The notes beneath the pieces are model-generated. The model worked only from the letters and a program-made list of their open reading frames with translations. It searched no databases and was not told the DNA's origin. From Guadua angustifolia (lineage: Eukaryota > Streptophyta > Magnoliopsida > Poales > Poaceae), in assembly GCA_036346375.1 (NCBI GenBank), contig CM070512.1:35510466-35574465 (forward strand): DNA of 64,000 nt, read 5' to 3'. Positions 37,001 to 48,179 of this stretch are shown here, piece by piece. How positions within the stretch are numbered: the stretch's first letter is position 1; every line of letters starts with the position of its first letter. The translations under genes and the position numbers were made by a program.

Positions 37001-38006
37001 ATAAGGACACCTTGCGAGCCTTTGACCTGAGCCAATCATGCAACCACATGTTGTTATGGGGCAGCCTAGCTGATTAATTTGCAATGCTTTAGCTTTAGTA
37101 CTATCGTGGTGGTGTGGTTCACCCTTTGAATGAACCTAGATGGCCCAACAGGGGGGCCCTGGATGTGGTAACCAGACCCACCAGTGTTGAAACCTTAGCG
37201 GGTAGTACTGGGTTAAGGCAGCACATTGTAAAGGCTTTGTCATGATCTCTTCGCTGACACACCAAAGGAAGTGTGTTAATCGCATGGCAATAAAAGATGA
37301 TCATGTCGTGTGGGTAAAGTGCATAACCTCTACAGAGTGTACAAACTATTCGGATAGCCGTGCTCACGGTATTGAGCAATGCTCGGGGATTACAGTCAAG
37401 GGTTTAGACTTTTTGAAAAGTGGGAATGGATGGCAGGTTGCCATAGAAAGTTGAATCTTGATTTAGGATGAGAAACTTGGTTTATTTGAGAAATGCTGAA
37501 TCTATTTATTACTGTTATTTGTTTTACTGTCTTTCAATCTATACATTGTACTTGTTTATAAATCTTTGTAGTTGCAAATGAACCTCTTAGACTTCCTTTG
37601 GAATAAGCCTTGCATATAGCTATGTCGAGTGCATTACATGCACAACTTGTTGAGTGCGTCTTTGGTGTACTCACCCTTGCCTACAAAATCATCGATCTTG
37701 ATGAAGGAGTACCATGAAGAGCGAATGTTTAGGGTGCGAGCCTTGTCGGTTACTGTGGTATCTTGAGGGTTATCTACGTCTTCATTCATTTTGCAGTTCA
37801 ATTTGTTGTTCAGCCTTGTGAGGCATTGTTAAGTAAGTTGACCATAAGGTTATACAACTGGTAATATTTAATATATTATGTCTTTTGCCTTATTTACGTT
37901 GTGTATGATTGTGATATTCACTAATGTTGAGCTGTGTGCACTAAGCGTGATCTGGACTAGTGCATCATACACAGAGGGTCCGGATTTGCATATTCGGGTC
38001 CCGACA
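34072..38006 (+). repeat. 3' LTR of element B, interrupted by solo LTR D
   Basis: 3935 bp. Without the 671-bp insert and its 5-bp duplication it is about the same length as the 5' LTR. Differences from the 5' LTR concentrate at 34400-34640 and 35210-35440, the GC-rich portions, as short replaced or missing words, while AT-rich parts are nearly identical. Confidence 0.93.
35504..36174 (+). repeat. Solo LTR D
   Basis: 671-bp insert in the 3' LTR of element B, absent from the 5' LTR. It starts TGGCGAGGCTGG, ends CGTCGACA, and is flanked by the 5-bp duplication GAAAT (35499-35503 and 36175-36179). It has a TATA-like TATAAAGG near 35830 and a CG-rich upstream part, and it ends in GTCGTCGACA. It is an LTR from an unrelated family, left after recombination between two LTRs. 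A 126-codon frame at 35455-35835 crosses its left border and is spurious. Confidence 0.9.
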
Positions 38007-38544
38007 AGTAACACGTGCACGACTGCGGTCTCCAGCAATTTATTTAACCAATTCAACAAATCTGAATGTAATTAATGTGTTTGTAATTTATGGTTCATCG
38101 TAAGGAGATTTCTTAAATTATGTTGGATGTGTGATTGTAACTAAGGACACTGCTAGAATGATATCATAATTCTTTGCTATTCGTTTGTCTCTTGAGTGGA
38201 TGTCCTCTGTTCTAGAGAGGTCATGCGAAATTTTGTAAATTCGGTGGCTTAGTTTCTAAGCCGGTCTTAATAGTTTAGAGGGTTGGTGGCATCCGTGGTG
38301 CGTTTGGGCTCGGGGTGTTCTGAGTATGTTAGTACTATTCACAGAACTTGTAAAAACATCATAACTTTTGACTCGTACCATCGATTTTGATATTCTTGAG
38401 CTTTGGAATCATCAAGCGATGAGCTCTCTGATTATATTAGATGGTTGGATCTGATGGTTTGTCTTGATGGTCTTGTGATGGCGAATTCAAAAAACATCGT
38501 TTAGGGCCTCAAAACGGCATCTGAAGTTTGATTAATTCAGAATT

Positions 38545-38626
38545 TTCTCTTTTTTTGTAAGTCCTGATATGTATTGAATTTGAATTCTCTTTTTTTTTGT
38601 AAGTCCTGATATGTATTGAATTTGAA
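38545..38626. repeat. 40-bp tandem duplication
   Basis: Two copies of a unit TTCTCT(T)n followed by GTAAGTCCTGATATGTATTG and AATTTGAA, differing only by poly-T length. Lies in noncoding CACTA sequence. Confidence 0.95.
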
Positions 38627-38859
38627 CCTACAATTTTATACATAGGTAGAGTAATCTATGAAGTACATCTACAAATTTTTTCAGAGTTTTCGTGAGTTTT
38701 ATTAGTTGGTGTGCATGATGTGTACAGGAAGGCTTAATGTGCACATGATATGTTGCCTTCAAATATATAGTATATAAAGCGTCGTTAGATCATAATTAAA
38801 ATATATTAAAGCATCACAATATTTAGTTTTTACAATTGTTTGTTTACAAATGTAGTGTG

Positions 38860-41800
38860 AGTACATCTCGTTCACTTTGGATCGAGGATGTCATCGTGGA
38901 ACTCGCCGTTTGGATTGATGATCTCATCGTGAATGAATCCAATGATCGCTCTTGAATTGCTAAAACTTACATTAGCGATAACTTATTAGTTCTCATCTTG
39001 GGTATTTGTTATTGAAGAAAAAGAAATTTAATTAATAATGATAGATGTTAAATGAAAGAAAAGTAGGCATGAATGTATAATTATATCTGGTAAACCGTTA
39101 TAGCTTGATCACTCTCATGACAATTGCATGTATATTTGTGCATCGTAGTATGCACATAAATTATTCACAGTCTGTCTCATGTATGGAAAGTCTTTTACTA
39201 TTTGGAAATTTTTCACCGTAGAGGCGATCCGACCACCTTTCTTGCAATACCGTGTGAATGCCACGAATGATTTTAAATAGTAATTAACCTTAAATACAAT
39301 AGAATGAAATATTACTAGAGCAATAGCATAGCGATCGATTTTACATTCATCATGTCCCAAAATTTTGATCTGATTAAGTTCTTTTCTCGTGAGTCAAGAC
39401 AAAAATCCTGCTAGCATCTAACTTCGATGACGAGGAGGAGCGATTGAGAACTAGACATATATGTTAACATAGCCTATTAGTCCCACACAGTATCACGCAA
39501 AAAATAGTAAAACAATATTAGAAGTAGGGTATCGTCTTGAAAGTTATAGGGTAAAACTACGGAGGTTTTGTTTTGCGACTTCAAGAAAGTATTAAATAAA
39601 TAGTCTTCAACAAACTATGGACTATCATGGATGATTTTCTCGTTGACAAGCCGGATCGAGAAATCCTAAATTGCCATTGTCATTTCCTCTACATATCTGT
39701 ATCTCCATTCTACATATATAAAAAAGAAGTTAGACATACAGTTGAAGCGGTACAAGAATATACAATAATATAAATAGAGACTTACAAAGTCCTGATGCGA
39801 GTATTACGCATCTAGAGTATCTTCTGGTACAACATATACAATTCACGAGAACTCTACCGAACATATTATCCCCATTGTGAAAATCCGATTCTTTGTATCT
39901 CACTAGGAACGCCCACCATACCCTTTTCGCATTCTTTGCATGTATCTTGATGGATCGCTACTTGCAATTGTGTTGTTAGGTTCTCTAAATGTTTTGGGGC
40001 AACGGTTGCCCCAAAAGCTTCCACTTAGACCTAGCTCATGATTACGAAGTTGTTCAACAGCATCTTTTCCAGCTTGTGACACCAACGCCTCAGCACTAGC
40101 CGTCTTTAAGTATTGCTTTCTGGAGATGCTCTCGTAGTCCGACATTTTCGAAGGTTCAAAAGCCCGCCCTGTCTCTTTGGCTTTTGCCATACTCAAGAAA
40201 AACTTCTGCACATTAGCATCGACTTTAGTCTTCTCAGGTGATGGTGCCTTTTGGAAGTGAGATGTTACGTCGGCCTTTATTTCCTTTTTCGTTCTTCTTC
40301 AATCATCTCGCCGATAATTTTTTTCGAGGTTTGTCTTGACTTCCAGAGATGACCAAGATTTGGTACAAGGCGATCACGGACTTAGAGATGGTCTTGATGT
40401 TCGATTCTTCTTATGTCTTTGGGAGGAGTTGGACTTTTCTGGTGGTGCTTGCGGAGGAGTTGGACTTTTTTGGATGGTGCCGACGGAGGTTGGACTTTTC
40501 CTAGCTTGGTCTTTGGCGGAGGAGTTGCACTTTTCTAGGCAGCAGTGTCGTGTGTGGAGAGTGCGGCTCATCATCATCATCGTCGTTATCGGCCTCATCG
40601 TCGAGCCAAACATAATCAAGCTCTTGCGCCACGCGAGAAACCATGCACGTTTCCTCCAAATTTGTTTTTTTCCGTCCTCGCGAGAATCTCTACCTCCATT
40701 TTGCGATATTGCCGGACTACACCTGTATGCTTGACCACAGCAAATCCTAACAGTATAGGCGGCGTCACAGGGAACTGCGAGGAGCGCATGGCCAAGCCAC
40801 CCATCAGCCACCTTGATGGTAATGCCATATCACGGACAAATGCAGCTTGCGGTGTCGGCTCTGTGATGTCATCCACTAGAAAATGGAGTCCATGCTCTCC
40901 GGAATCCTGTGGGCCTTACAACTGCTCCTCGAACACCGTGGCCGAGGTTCCGAAGTCGTCATCGAGTGGCGATGGCGTGAGTGAGAGCTTTCAGTCTTGC
41001 TAGCTCCACAACTTTATCGAGCTCCGCTCTCTATTCCTCTAACGCTATTGCCACAGCATATCTTGTATTTGGCGGTCGATTGATCTTCTCTTATTCTTTT
41101 TATACCAGCTTGTACAACGATCGTCAGGAAACCTTCTTTCCACGACACCAAACCAACTCCTCGGAATGCGCCTTAGGATGCTCCTTGTTACCGAGGCAAT
41201 ACTCACTCGTCATTCTCCTTCATGGCTGAAAAAGCCTTGGGAAGGCGCGTGAGCATCGATATTTTCGCGACACTTCAGGCTCTATCGCTCCTAAAGCTCA
41301 AGTTGCCATCTTAGAGAAGCCCCCTCCCAAGCAACCGCTGCCCGATCGTTCACTCAACTCATTGCGTCGCGAGTGGCGCCCCTGCAGGTTAGCTCTTCTT
41401 ACGCACCTATCCCATGCGGTATTTTCTTCACGTAGCCACCGATTGCCTAGTGTGTGAGGGTACATATTCTTATCGCGTTAGCCTTGTTCTTCGACTCACT
41501 ATCACAGGCTTCTTGAGAATTCTTATGCGCCACAAAGTCATCCCAAAATTCCCTCATCTTTGGATACATGTTAAAATTTGGCGTTTGATTCTTCTTCACA
41601 TAGTTCTTATTCAGCATCGTCTTCCAATTCTTCCACGATGTGCACATGATACTTAGTGCATGTTTCTTTGCAACCAACTCGAACCCTTGGGAGGCGGAAT
41701 ACTTCTTTTAGCTTGTCCCATAGCAAGTCCTTCAGGTCATCGGGAACAACCCACTGATCATCTTGGTGGCCGGTCCATGATCTATAGTTGATGGGCACGT

Positions 41801-41900
41801 TATCCCTAGCAAGTACTCCATGCTGTCTGTCTGGCGCCAAGCCACGTGGTATAGCGAGTTTCCGACTACGAGAGCTCGACTATATTGTGAACACCCTTAG
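38860..41900 (-). pseudogene. CACTA ORF2-type transposon protein relic
   Basis: Reading down the minus strand, 41840-41607 has RDNVPINYRSWTG and DDQWVVPDDLKDLLWDKLKE. After a frame change, 41677-41447 has KKNQTPNFNMYPKMREFWDD followed by FVAHKNSQEACDSE. This is the layout of the plant Ptta/En/Spm transposase family (Transposase_24). Near 40876-40616 VDDITEPTP-like text is followed by a GFAVVKHTGV stretch and a Pro/Ser-rich tract. The segment 40211-39903 has KMSDYESISRKQYLKTASAE. The last part, 39360-39115, has FVAFTRYCKKGGRIAS and NLCAYYDAQIYMQL, which fits the Ulp1-like (C48) tail often found in these proteins. Multiple frame changes mean no functional product. Confidence 0.7.
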
Positions 41901-43079
41901 GCATCTTGCTCGAGACCATGGCATCTTGCTACGCCTTTGTTCATCAGACGTTTGAGCACAGAATGGATCTTGTTATTAGTCGTCGACCTACAATATTTTG
42001 GGAATCTGGCGTACTAATACTTTACCTGCCCACGTTAGTGGCGTCGACAGTCCATGGCGTTAAGCGTCGCTACTTGGTCCATGGCGGTGGCGCTTAGGTT
42101 GCTCAATATCAATATCCTGTAGGGTTCAGTAGTTAGTTGGGCTACCCATTCCTACTTCATCTATATTCGAGGACCGAACTCCTCTCGGCACTTGTCTCGA
42201 TTAGAGGCCATTCCTAGTAATCGAAATTTCAAATTAACACACATACCATACTTATGAATTCAAGCGAGGCCATTCTAACAATCGAAATTTCAAATTATAT
42301 TGCATTCATTTATGGTTGCTACACGACATCAAACTTATGAATTCAAACGATGGTAATTTTATTAGAGTTGAGAGGAAATCAAGTGATGTTGTGACCTCAT
42401 GCTACAAACATGTGCACATGTAACTTTAATTCGTATCTGCCTACTTGTTTTTTATTAACCTACTTTGCGAAAGAAGATGGTTAACTTTCAAATAACAGGA
42501 GAAGTACATGTTATCATAAATAAAACATAATTACAAATGAAAACAGAATGAAACTTTAGAATATATTTGCTTAATAAAAAATAATGAATCATTCTTATTC
42601 CACACTAAAATGATACATATACATCTCAAAATGAAAAAATAATATGAAAAAATTAATATATTCTTTAGAATATATTTGCCCTTGAATCGGATTAGGAGGA
42701 GAAGGAGGCCGAGCACCGCCGAAACTCGATCGATCATCGGCGGCAGCTCCGTGACGAGGAGGAGGAGGACGATGGCGACTTTTGGATATAGTGTTTCGCG
42801 CCATTTTGGGTTTCAAGCGGTTAATAGCCGTTGGCTTCGTTATAATTAGGACTAAATATGTAATAATGGACGATATACCTAATTATGTTTTGTAAATGTT
42901 TTGTGTTTTAATTAATACATATCCCGCAAATTACAAATTTTGTAAATGTTCTGTGCGAGATAAATTACAAATTTTTAATATGTTCTGTTTTTTAACTAAT
43001 TATACTTTCATATGTTCTCATGCGAGATAAAATACAATGTTTCTTATATTACATGTCGAACTAATAATGGAGAACGCAG

Positions 43080-43400
43080 TAATATCACTTTGTTGGTTCT
43101 ATAGTAAAACCGGCGGTGAAAATGATCTTATCACTTTGTAGGTTTATAGGCAGACGGCAATGATAAATCACTACCAATTTTACATATAAACCGACAATGA
43201 TATCTTCTTATCGCTTTGGGTTCTCTAATAGCCGCAATGATATTGCCTCTATTCCTCTGGAAATTTATACTATTCTTATCACTTGCCGATTGAAGTTAGA
43301 ACGGCAATGATAATATTATCACTTGCCGGTTGAATTTAGAACCGGCGGTGATAATATTATCATGTCGCTTTCGAATCTACCCGCGAAGTGATGGGGATCA
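43080..43400. repeat. CACTA subterminal repeats
   Basis: Repeated units of the type TATCACTTGCCGGTTGAA with their complements AACCGGCGGTGATAA, spaced 40-60 bp, next to the CACTA terminus at 43425. In En/Spm elements such repeats bind the element's own DNA-binding protein. Confidence 0.75.
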
Positions 43401-43504
43401 TGAGATGAGGCAGTCTGTAGTAGTGTTCCAGATGCAAATGAATCAAGTTGCTTTGGAGAAAGTGGGGACTGTGACAGAACTGTGTTGCTAGTAATGACAG
43501 CCGG

Positions 43505-44362
43505 TCCGTGACAGAACCGCATGCACGCCCATGTGCTCCTGACGAGAGAAATAAACTGTGTTGTTCGGCATGGTTGTTGAGGTCAAATCAAACACAATAC
43601 TCTTTCTGTTCAACAGTGAGGAAACAGGTCCTACACGATTCAATGAAAGCCACTAACATCTACTATACAGGCCAGTAAATTTTCGTGCTCCTTTGCCAAT
43701 GTTGTTTCGACTCGTTGTATAGGTAGGATTAACAGCCTTCGGGACGTGCAACCACACCAACGACTTCAGCGAAGGGTTTCTACAGGAAGTTTGCAGTCAA
43801 CCGGTCGCTTTCTTTCCTTTACTTTTCTTTAAATTTGCAACCACTGTAGGTCACTTGAACGATACTTTCTCTGTAAAAAAAATATACGATAGGCCCTTGA
43901 GTAGTCTAATTATGATGTGTTTTTGAATGATCTTATCACCAACGTAGAGGATATCTCATATTTTAATATAAAATTGGTGTAATGTTTCATCTACTCTAAA
44001 TGTATATATCGAATATAGTGTTTAGAGATAATAATTAGGGATAGTCTAGTTATTTTTAATATTTCTTTTGACTATGTTTCAAAAGAAAATATACACTATA
44101 AATTTAAATGTAGAAAGTAACCCCACGATGGTTGGTTAGTGAGAAAGAGGGTTTTCTCTTCTGCCACTTTCCACTCAACATGAGAGTTACAGATTTCTCA
44201 TATTCAATAATTTTCAGTTCTCTTATGCTATTGAGTGTAGGAAATTAGCGTATGGATCGAGAACCGAATCTTGCTAGTTGGCTTGAGCGTCAGTAGAGCA
44301 TTTGACTCCAGTCGCTCGGGTATACGCATGTGTATGCATTCATCGAAAAATAGGTTTCCTAG
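43505..44362. repeat. Repeat R1, copy 2
   Basis: Aligns with 19130-20050. It breaks off at a TA microsatellite and then joins the tail of an R2 module (ATTCTCCGCTAG at about 44417), so sequence between R1 and R2 has been lost here relative to the 19-21 kb copy. Confidence 0.8.

Positions 44363-44363
<1 letters not shown>

Positions 44364-44418
<55 letters not shown>
44364..44418. repeat. (TA)n microsatellite
   Basis: About 27 TA dinucleotides between repeat R1 copy 2 and an R2 fragment. Confidence 0.97.
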
Positions 44419-44420
<2 letters not shown>

Positions 44421-44489
44421 TCCGCTAGACTAGATTTACTTACTAGTACTACAGCACAGTAGAACGACAATAATGCAATGAAAGCCACT

Positions 44490-44612
44490 AACATCAGTCT
44501 TTTGATTCCTTTACTTGCGCCTTCTTTACAGACTGGCGTTGCAGCCCGACTGCCCAACATCTCTGTGCATCGACACGTGAGAAGCTAGTAACAAAGTAAA
44601 CATGATCGATGG
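44490..44612. repeat. Repeat R3, copy 1
   Basis: About 120 bp containing CTTTTGATTCCTTTA, TTTACAGACTGGCG, CAACATCTCTGTGCATCGA and GTGAGAAGCTAGTAACAAAG. Further copies are at 47331-47456 and 47833-47946. Here it directly precedes a fragment of CNL coding sequence. Confidence 0.85.
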
Positions 44613-44619
44613 AGATGAA

Positions 44620-44697
44620 CGTTGCCACAGGGGCGATGAACGCCCGCTCCCAAGCTGGCGAAGCTGCTGGTAGATTAATACAAGCTTAGAAGGGTGT
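44620..44697 (+). pseudogene. CNL 5' coding fragment, part 1
   Basis: ATGAACGTTGCCACAGGGGC and the next 60 bases match the first codons of the CNL gene at 48849, with a 1-base shift that puts the rest out of frame and a stop after TTAATACAAGC. It ends exactly where the 2.55-kb insertion begins and continues at 47250. Confidence 0.8.
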
Positions 44698-47249
44698 TGT
44701 TTGCACCAAAATTTAATAAAGTATGTTCAAAATCATCGGATTAAGGATGGAGTATTTTGACAGTTATCGGATAAGAAAGAGAAGATTAAGAATAGCACTA
44801 CAGCTATATCAGACAAAAGATAGTGTTGTAACCGATGCTGATATAAGCAAAGTAAGTACAGTCCGAAGTTAAAGACTGATATGGATCATGGTAAACGAGT
44901 CTAAGGTGAATACGATCGGCCAATCTGCTATAAACAACGATCAGAGACATACGAGGACAATAACATAATCAACCAAACAATTCACATTTGCCTTTTATTT
45001 TTTCTGTCAACTAGGAGTAGCTCTGTGATTTAGAATCATCCTTGTAATCTGAAATTGATCAATAAAGTAACGCATCACCTATTATTGATCTTCATTAATT
45101 ACGCCAATCAAATTTGATATTCTTTGATCTTGTTGTGCATCGCATTTTTGGAAAAATTTACCTCTTCCATCTGATTAGCCCTAATCAGCTAATTAAACTT
45201 ATCATTACCTTAGATTTGATCGACTTTACAGCTGCTTATATCTTTACCGATTTATCGTGATTGATTGGCTTTGAGCGTATTCTTCGTTTATCTTACAAAT
45301 TACAAGATCAAATCGGTTGGCATATCTTAAACTATTGAACTCGACGTCAGGGTTCAAGTTTCGTTTGAAGAAAAAATTCGTTCCAAGCCGAAATCTGAAA
45401 TTTTGTCCGAAATTCGGTAAATTCGGCCGGAGGATATTCAAAATTCAAATTTCAAAATTCAAATCCGGTTTGTTTGGCACGAAATTTCGAAATTACCGAA
45501 ATTACCACGAATTTCGCGAAATTTCCCAAAATTTTGGTCAAAATGAACTGAGTGAAAATGGGTTCAAACGACATTGAAAAATTTTGAAATTTGTTTTGTA
45601 GATTCCTGACACATTATAGATGTTCTCATAAAAATTTCAGGTGATTATCAGATTTGTGGAATTTTTAAAATTCAAACATTGATACTATATAGATGAAGCG
45701 TTGATCGGCAAGTTTGAAGCTGGATGAAAAATAGTACAAACGATGTTAGAAAATTTTGAAATTTTTTTGGAGATTCCTGACATACTTATGATATTTATGT
45801 AAAAATTTCAGATAATGATTAAATGTGAGGAATTTTGAAAAATTCAAATATTATTACTGTCTTGGTAAAGCTTTGGAGGCAAGTTTCATCCGAATGAAAA
45901 TTAGAACAAACAAGCTTGTAAAATTTTGAAAATTTTTCTGGACGGTCCTGATACATCCATAATATTCTCATAAAATTTTAATATTATGATCAGATGTCAT
46001 GAATTTTGAAAAATTCCAACAGTGCTACTATCCTATTAAAAGGCCGATGATAAATAATAGATTTACTTTAGCAATAAGAAAGGTTTAAATTTTTCAAAAA
46101 TTTTACATAAGGGTGACAAGGAAATGGTTAATATCTCATAAAAAGTTTGAATCATGATCACGCTCCAGCAAATTTATAAAATTCATAGAAGGCACAGTGC
46201 CATTTATGTTCTTTCTCTGTTTGATTTTTGAAATATAATACAACAAATTAAGTTCAATGTCAGAATTAAATGAAAATATTATTTCATAATTTCAATCTGA
46301 AAATTTTATATTATCTTACCCAACAATAAATTCATCAACATTAAAAATATCAGAAATTAATAAATTAATTTAAGACATTTAAAAATTCAAAAGCGGAGAG
46401 AATTGAAAACTAGTACTTTGAATGTCGAATTTTTATAAATTCCTAGAGAAATATTTTGAGTTGAAAATTTTACATAAAATTATTAGCTCAAATAAATTTG
46501 AAAAAAAATCAAAAGTTATAAAAATATTTGGATTTCCTGATAAATCCTTAGCTCAAATGAATTGATTTTTGAAATATAATACAACAAATTAAGTTTAGTG
46601 CTTAATGTATTGATAGATTTTATTGAGCAAACCAAGAAAGTTGAAATTTTCTTAAAATTTTGCATAATGGTACTGAGGAAGTTCTTAATCTTTCATAAAA
46701 ATTTTAGATGATGATCACACTCGACAAAATTTATAAAAATCTAACAAGATTACTGTCCCAATTATGTCCATTCTGTTTTGATTTTTCAAAGATAACAAAT
46801 GATGTTAAATTATTTTGAAGTTTTTTTGGTATGATGCTAAACTACTAAGGATGGTAACATAAAATTTTCAGATGATCATCAGGCTTGTAAAATTTTTTAA
46901 AAATCTGACAGTGTTTCTGCCCGAATTTTAAAAAATCTCAAAAAATTAGTTTTTCATCAAATTTTCATGGAACAAGACTTTCTTAAGGGTTATTGGACCC
47001 ATTCCGTTCAAATCCGGCCAAAACATTTGAAAATCCGGACTCCAAACCCGAAATTTCGACGAAATTTGACCGAAATTTCTGAAATTACTGTAGCAAAATC
47101 AAAATTTTTTAAAATTTGAATTCGGCCGGTATATATAAATTCGGAGGGGGCCGAAAACCAAAATTTCACCGAAATTCGGTGAATTTTGAATCCGTTCGTC
47201 TCGTGTATTGAGACTAATTAATCTTTCGTTATATTTTCGGTGCCAATAA
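44698..47249. mobile_element. Unclassified 2.55-kb insertion with inverted ends
   Basis: It splits a CNL coding fragment. The left end TTTGCACCAAAATTTAA and the right end read inward ATTGGCACCGAAAATATAA are imperfect inverted repeats; the flanks share GTGT (44694-44697 and 47250-47253). The interior is AT-rich and rich in AAATTTCG and GAAATTTC words, with about 170-bp tandem repeats at 45577-46930. No transposase is visible. The class is uncertain: the short flank repeat does not settle between superfamilies. Confidence 0.6.
45577..46930. repeat. Tandem array of diverged about 170-bp units
   Basis: Three clear units start near 45577, 45749 and 45916. Each has AAATTTTGAAATTT, a GATTCCTGACA-like word, TCATAAAAATTTCAG, GAATTTTGAAAAATTC and then a variable tail ending in ACAAACGATG-like text. 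More diverged units follow from about 46085 to 46930. Confidence 0.75.
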
Positions 47250-47325
47250 GTGTCCAGGAAAAGATCGAACTCGAGCAAGAGCTGACAAGTATGAAGGCTG
47301 CCCTCTGCAAAGGTGTCTGAGATAT
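47250..47325 (+). pseudogene. CNL 5' coding fragment, part 2
   Basis: GTGTCCAGGAAAAGATCGAA followed by GAGCAAGAGCTGACAAGTAT and GGTGTCTGAG align with codons 29-53 of the CNL gene (48930-49005). It is the continuation of 44620-44697 after removal of the insertion. Confidence 0.8.
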
Positions 47326-47330
47326 CGATG

Positions 47331-47456
47331 GATTAGTCTTTTTCATTCCTTTATTTCGGCCTTCTTTATAGACTGGCGCTGCAGCCCGGCTACCCGACAT
47401 CTTTGTGCATCGACACGTGAGAAGCTAGTAACGAAGTAAACAAGATCGATCGAGCC
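47331..47456. repeat. Repeat R3, copy 2
   Basis: Same module as 44490-44612, here following the second half of the split CNL fragment. Confidence 0.85.
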
Positions 47457-47832
47457 CCATTAATTGGCAATTCAATCAGTGGATTCAACCGTGCTATACG
47501 AGCATGTACAATGAGGTACGTGTCATTGATCTGTAAAACTTTACTACGTAAGATAAAAAATGACGTGGATGAGAGAGAGTCATATAGAGAGTTGAGCCGT
47601 CTCTTAATTTAGAGTCATTTCTGACGAGAACCAAGACAAGAGTTGTGTGTGGGAAGAAACTATCTCTTCATAAATGTCTTTGTTTATATTATCAGATGGG
47701 TTATCTACTAATTTGTCTATAAATAACATATAGAACTATTATAGATAGCATTTGTCCATACCATCAGTATATGCCCTACGTACGGTACATTAATGCATGC
47801 CCATGTGCTCCTCCAGACGAGAGAAATGAACT
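47457..47832. other. Intergenic stretch without recognised gene
   Basis: Contains a MITE-like start (GAGCATGTACAATGAGG near 47500) and a short R1-like piece near 47790-47825 (TTAATGCATGCCCATG). No clear ends for either. Confidence 0.4.
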
Positions 47833-47946
47833 GTCTTTTGATTCCTTTATTTCCGCCTTCTTTACAGACTGGCGCTGCAGCCCGGCTGCCCAACATCTCT
47901 GTGCATCGATCGTGAGAAGCTAGTAACAAAGTAAACATGATCGATC
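47833..47946. repeat. Repeat R3, copy 3
   Basis: Third copy of the R3 module, followed by a short duplicated GTGAGAAGCTAGTAAG word at about 47950. Confidence 0.85.
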
Positions 47947-47964
47947 GACGTGAGAAGCTAGTAA

Positions 47965-48172
47965 GGTCATTCTCAATGCATAGTTTTATTTTCTAGTTTT
48001 TAAAAAATCTTATATCGGTTTTATCTGAGGTAATTGTGTATCTCCGATTTCATTTAGATAAAACCCTCTCACCTCTCATGAAACTCTCTCTTCATAATTA
48101 CCTTGCTATGCTACTAAATATAATGATGTATCATGTCATTTAATAAGAATGAAACTCCCATCGAGAAAACAT
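47965..48172. mobile_element. MITE with GGTCATTCTCAATG-type ends
   Basis: The left end GGTCATTCTCAATGCA..AG and the right end (inward GTTTTCTCGATGGGAGTTTC) are imperfect inverted repeats around about 210 bp of AT-rich sequence. This resembles a common grass MITE type with CATTCTCAATGGGAGTTTCAT ends. It sits about 0.7 kb upstream of the CNL start. Confidence 0.55.
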
Positions 48173-48179
48173 GATCCAC

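Larger units (their letters stand above)
25792..38006 (+). mobile_element. Element B: complete Ty3/gypsy (Tekay-like chromovirus) retrotransposon, decayed
   Basis: 12.2 kb bounded by LTRs starting TGTAACATCC and ending CCCGACA, with the perfect 5-bp target duplication AGTAA at 25787-25791 and 38007-38011. The primer site at 29064 and the polypurine tract at 34060 give plus orientation. Internal order is gag with two zinc knuckles, then reverse transcriptase, RNase H, integrase and a chromodomain-like tail. This is the chromovirus order, and the AEQTPLEA..LQEDLTY and QPIKILD words fit the Tekay/Del clade. Frameshifts and stops break every domain. The 3' LTR is 667 bp longer because of solo LTR D. 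The element is inserted in LTR Z. Confidence 0.92.
23075..38321 (+). repeat. LTR Z: probable solo LTR split by element B
   Basis: Left part 23075-25791 starts TGTAATACCG. It holds a leader-like GC-rich pyrimidine tract (23420-23620) and an LTR-style block at 25230-25450. Right part is 38007-38321, after the element B target duplication. The sequence before it (GAGTA, 23070-23074) recurs at 38322-38326, which suggests a 5-bp target duplication around a solo LTR of about 3.0 kb without B. The right end reads GTGTTCT rather than CA, so the boundary is less sure. Open frames inside (for example 23435-23812, minus) are compositionally biased and not recognised. Confidence 0.5.
38322..43425 (-). 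mobile_element. CACTA (En/Spm) transposon, decayed, left end not found
   Basis: The right end reads CACTACTACAGACTG on the minus strand, a CACTA terminal repeat. Subterminal inverted GCCGG/CCGGC-type repeats follow at 43080-43400 and transposon reading-frame relics at 38880-41900. The stretch 38330-38760 has the look of CACTA UTR sequence (CCTCAAAACGGCATCTGAA, ACAAATTTTTTCAGAGTTTT). The left terminus was probably separated by insertion of LTR Z or deleted. Confidence 0.75.

Noticed and set aside
25792..38006. Integrated pararetrovirus instead of element B
   Set aside because: LTRs, 5-bp target duplication, tRNA-Met primer site, integrase and chromodomain relics identify a Ty3/gypsy retrotransposon.
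40336..41003. Plus-strand frames of 132 and 152 codons
   Set aside because: Opposite strand to the CACTA protein relic, which explains the open stretch.
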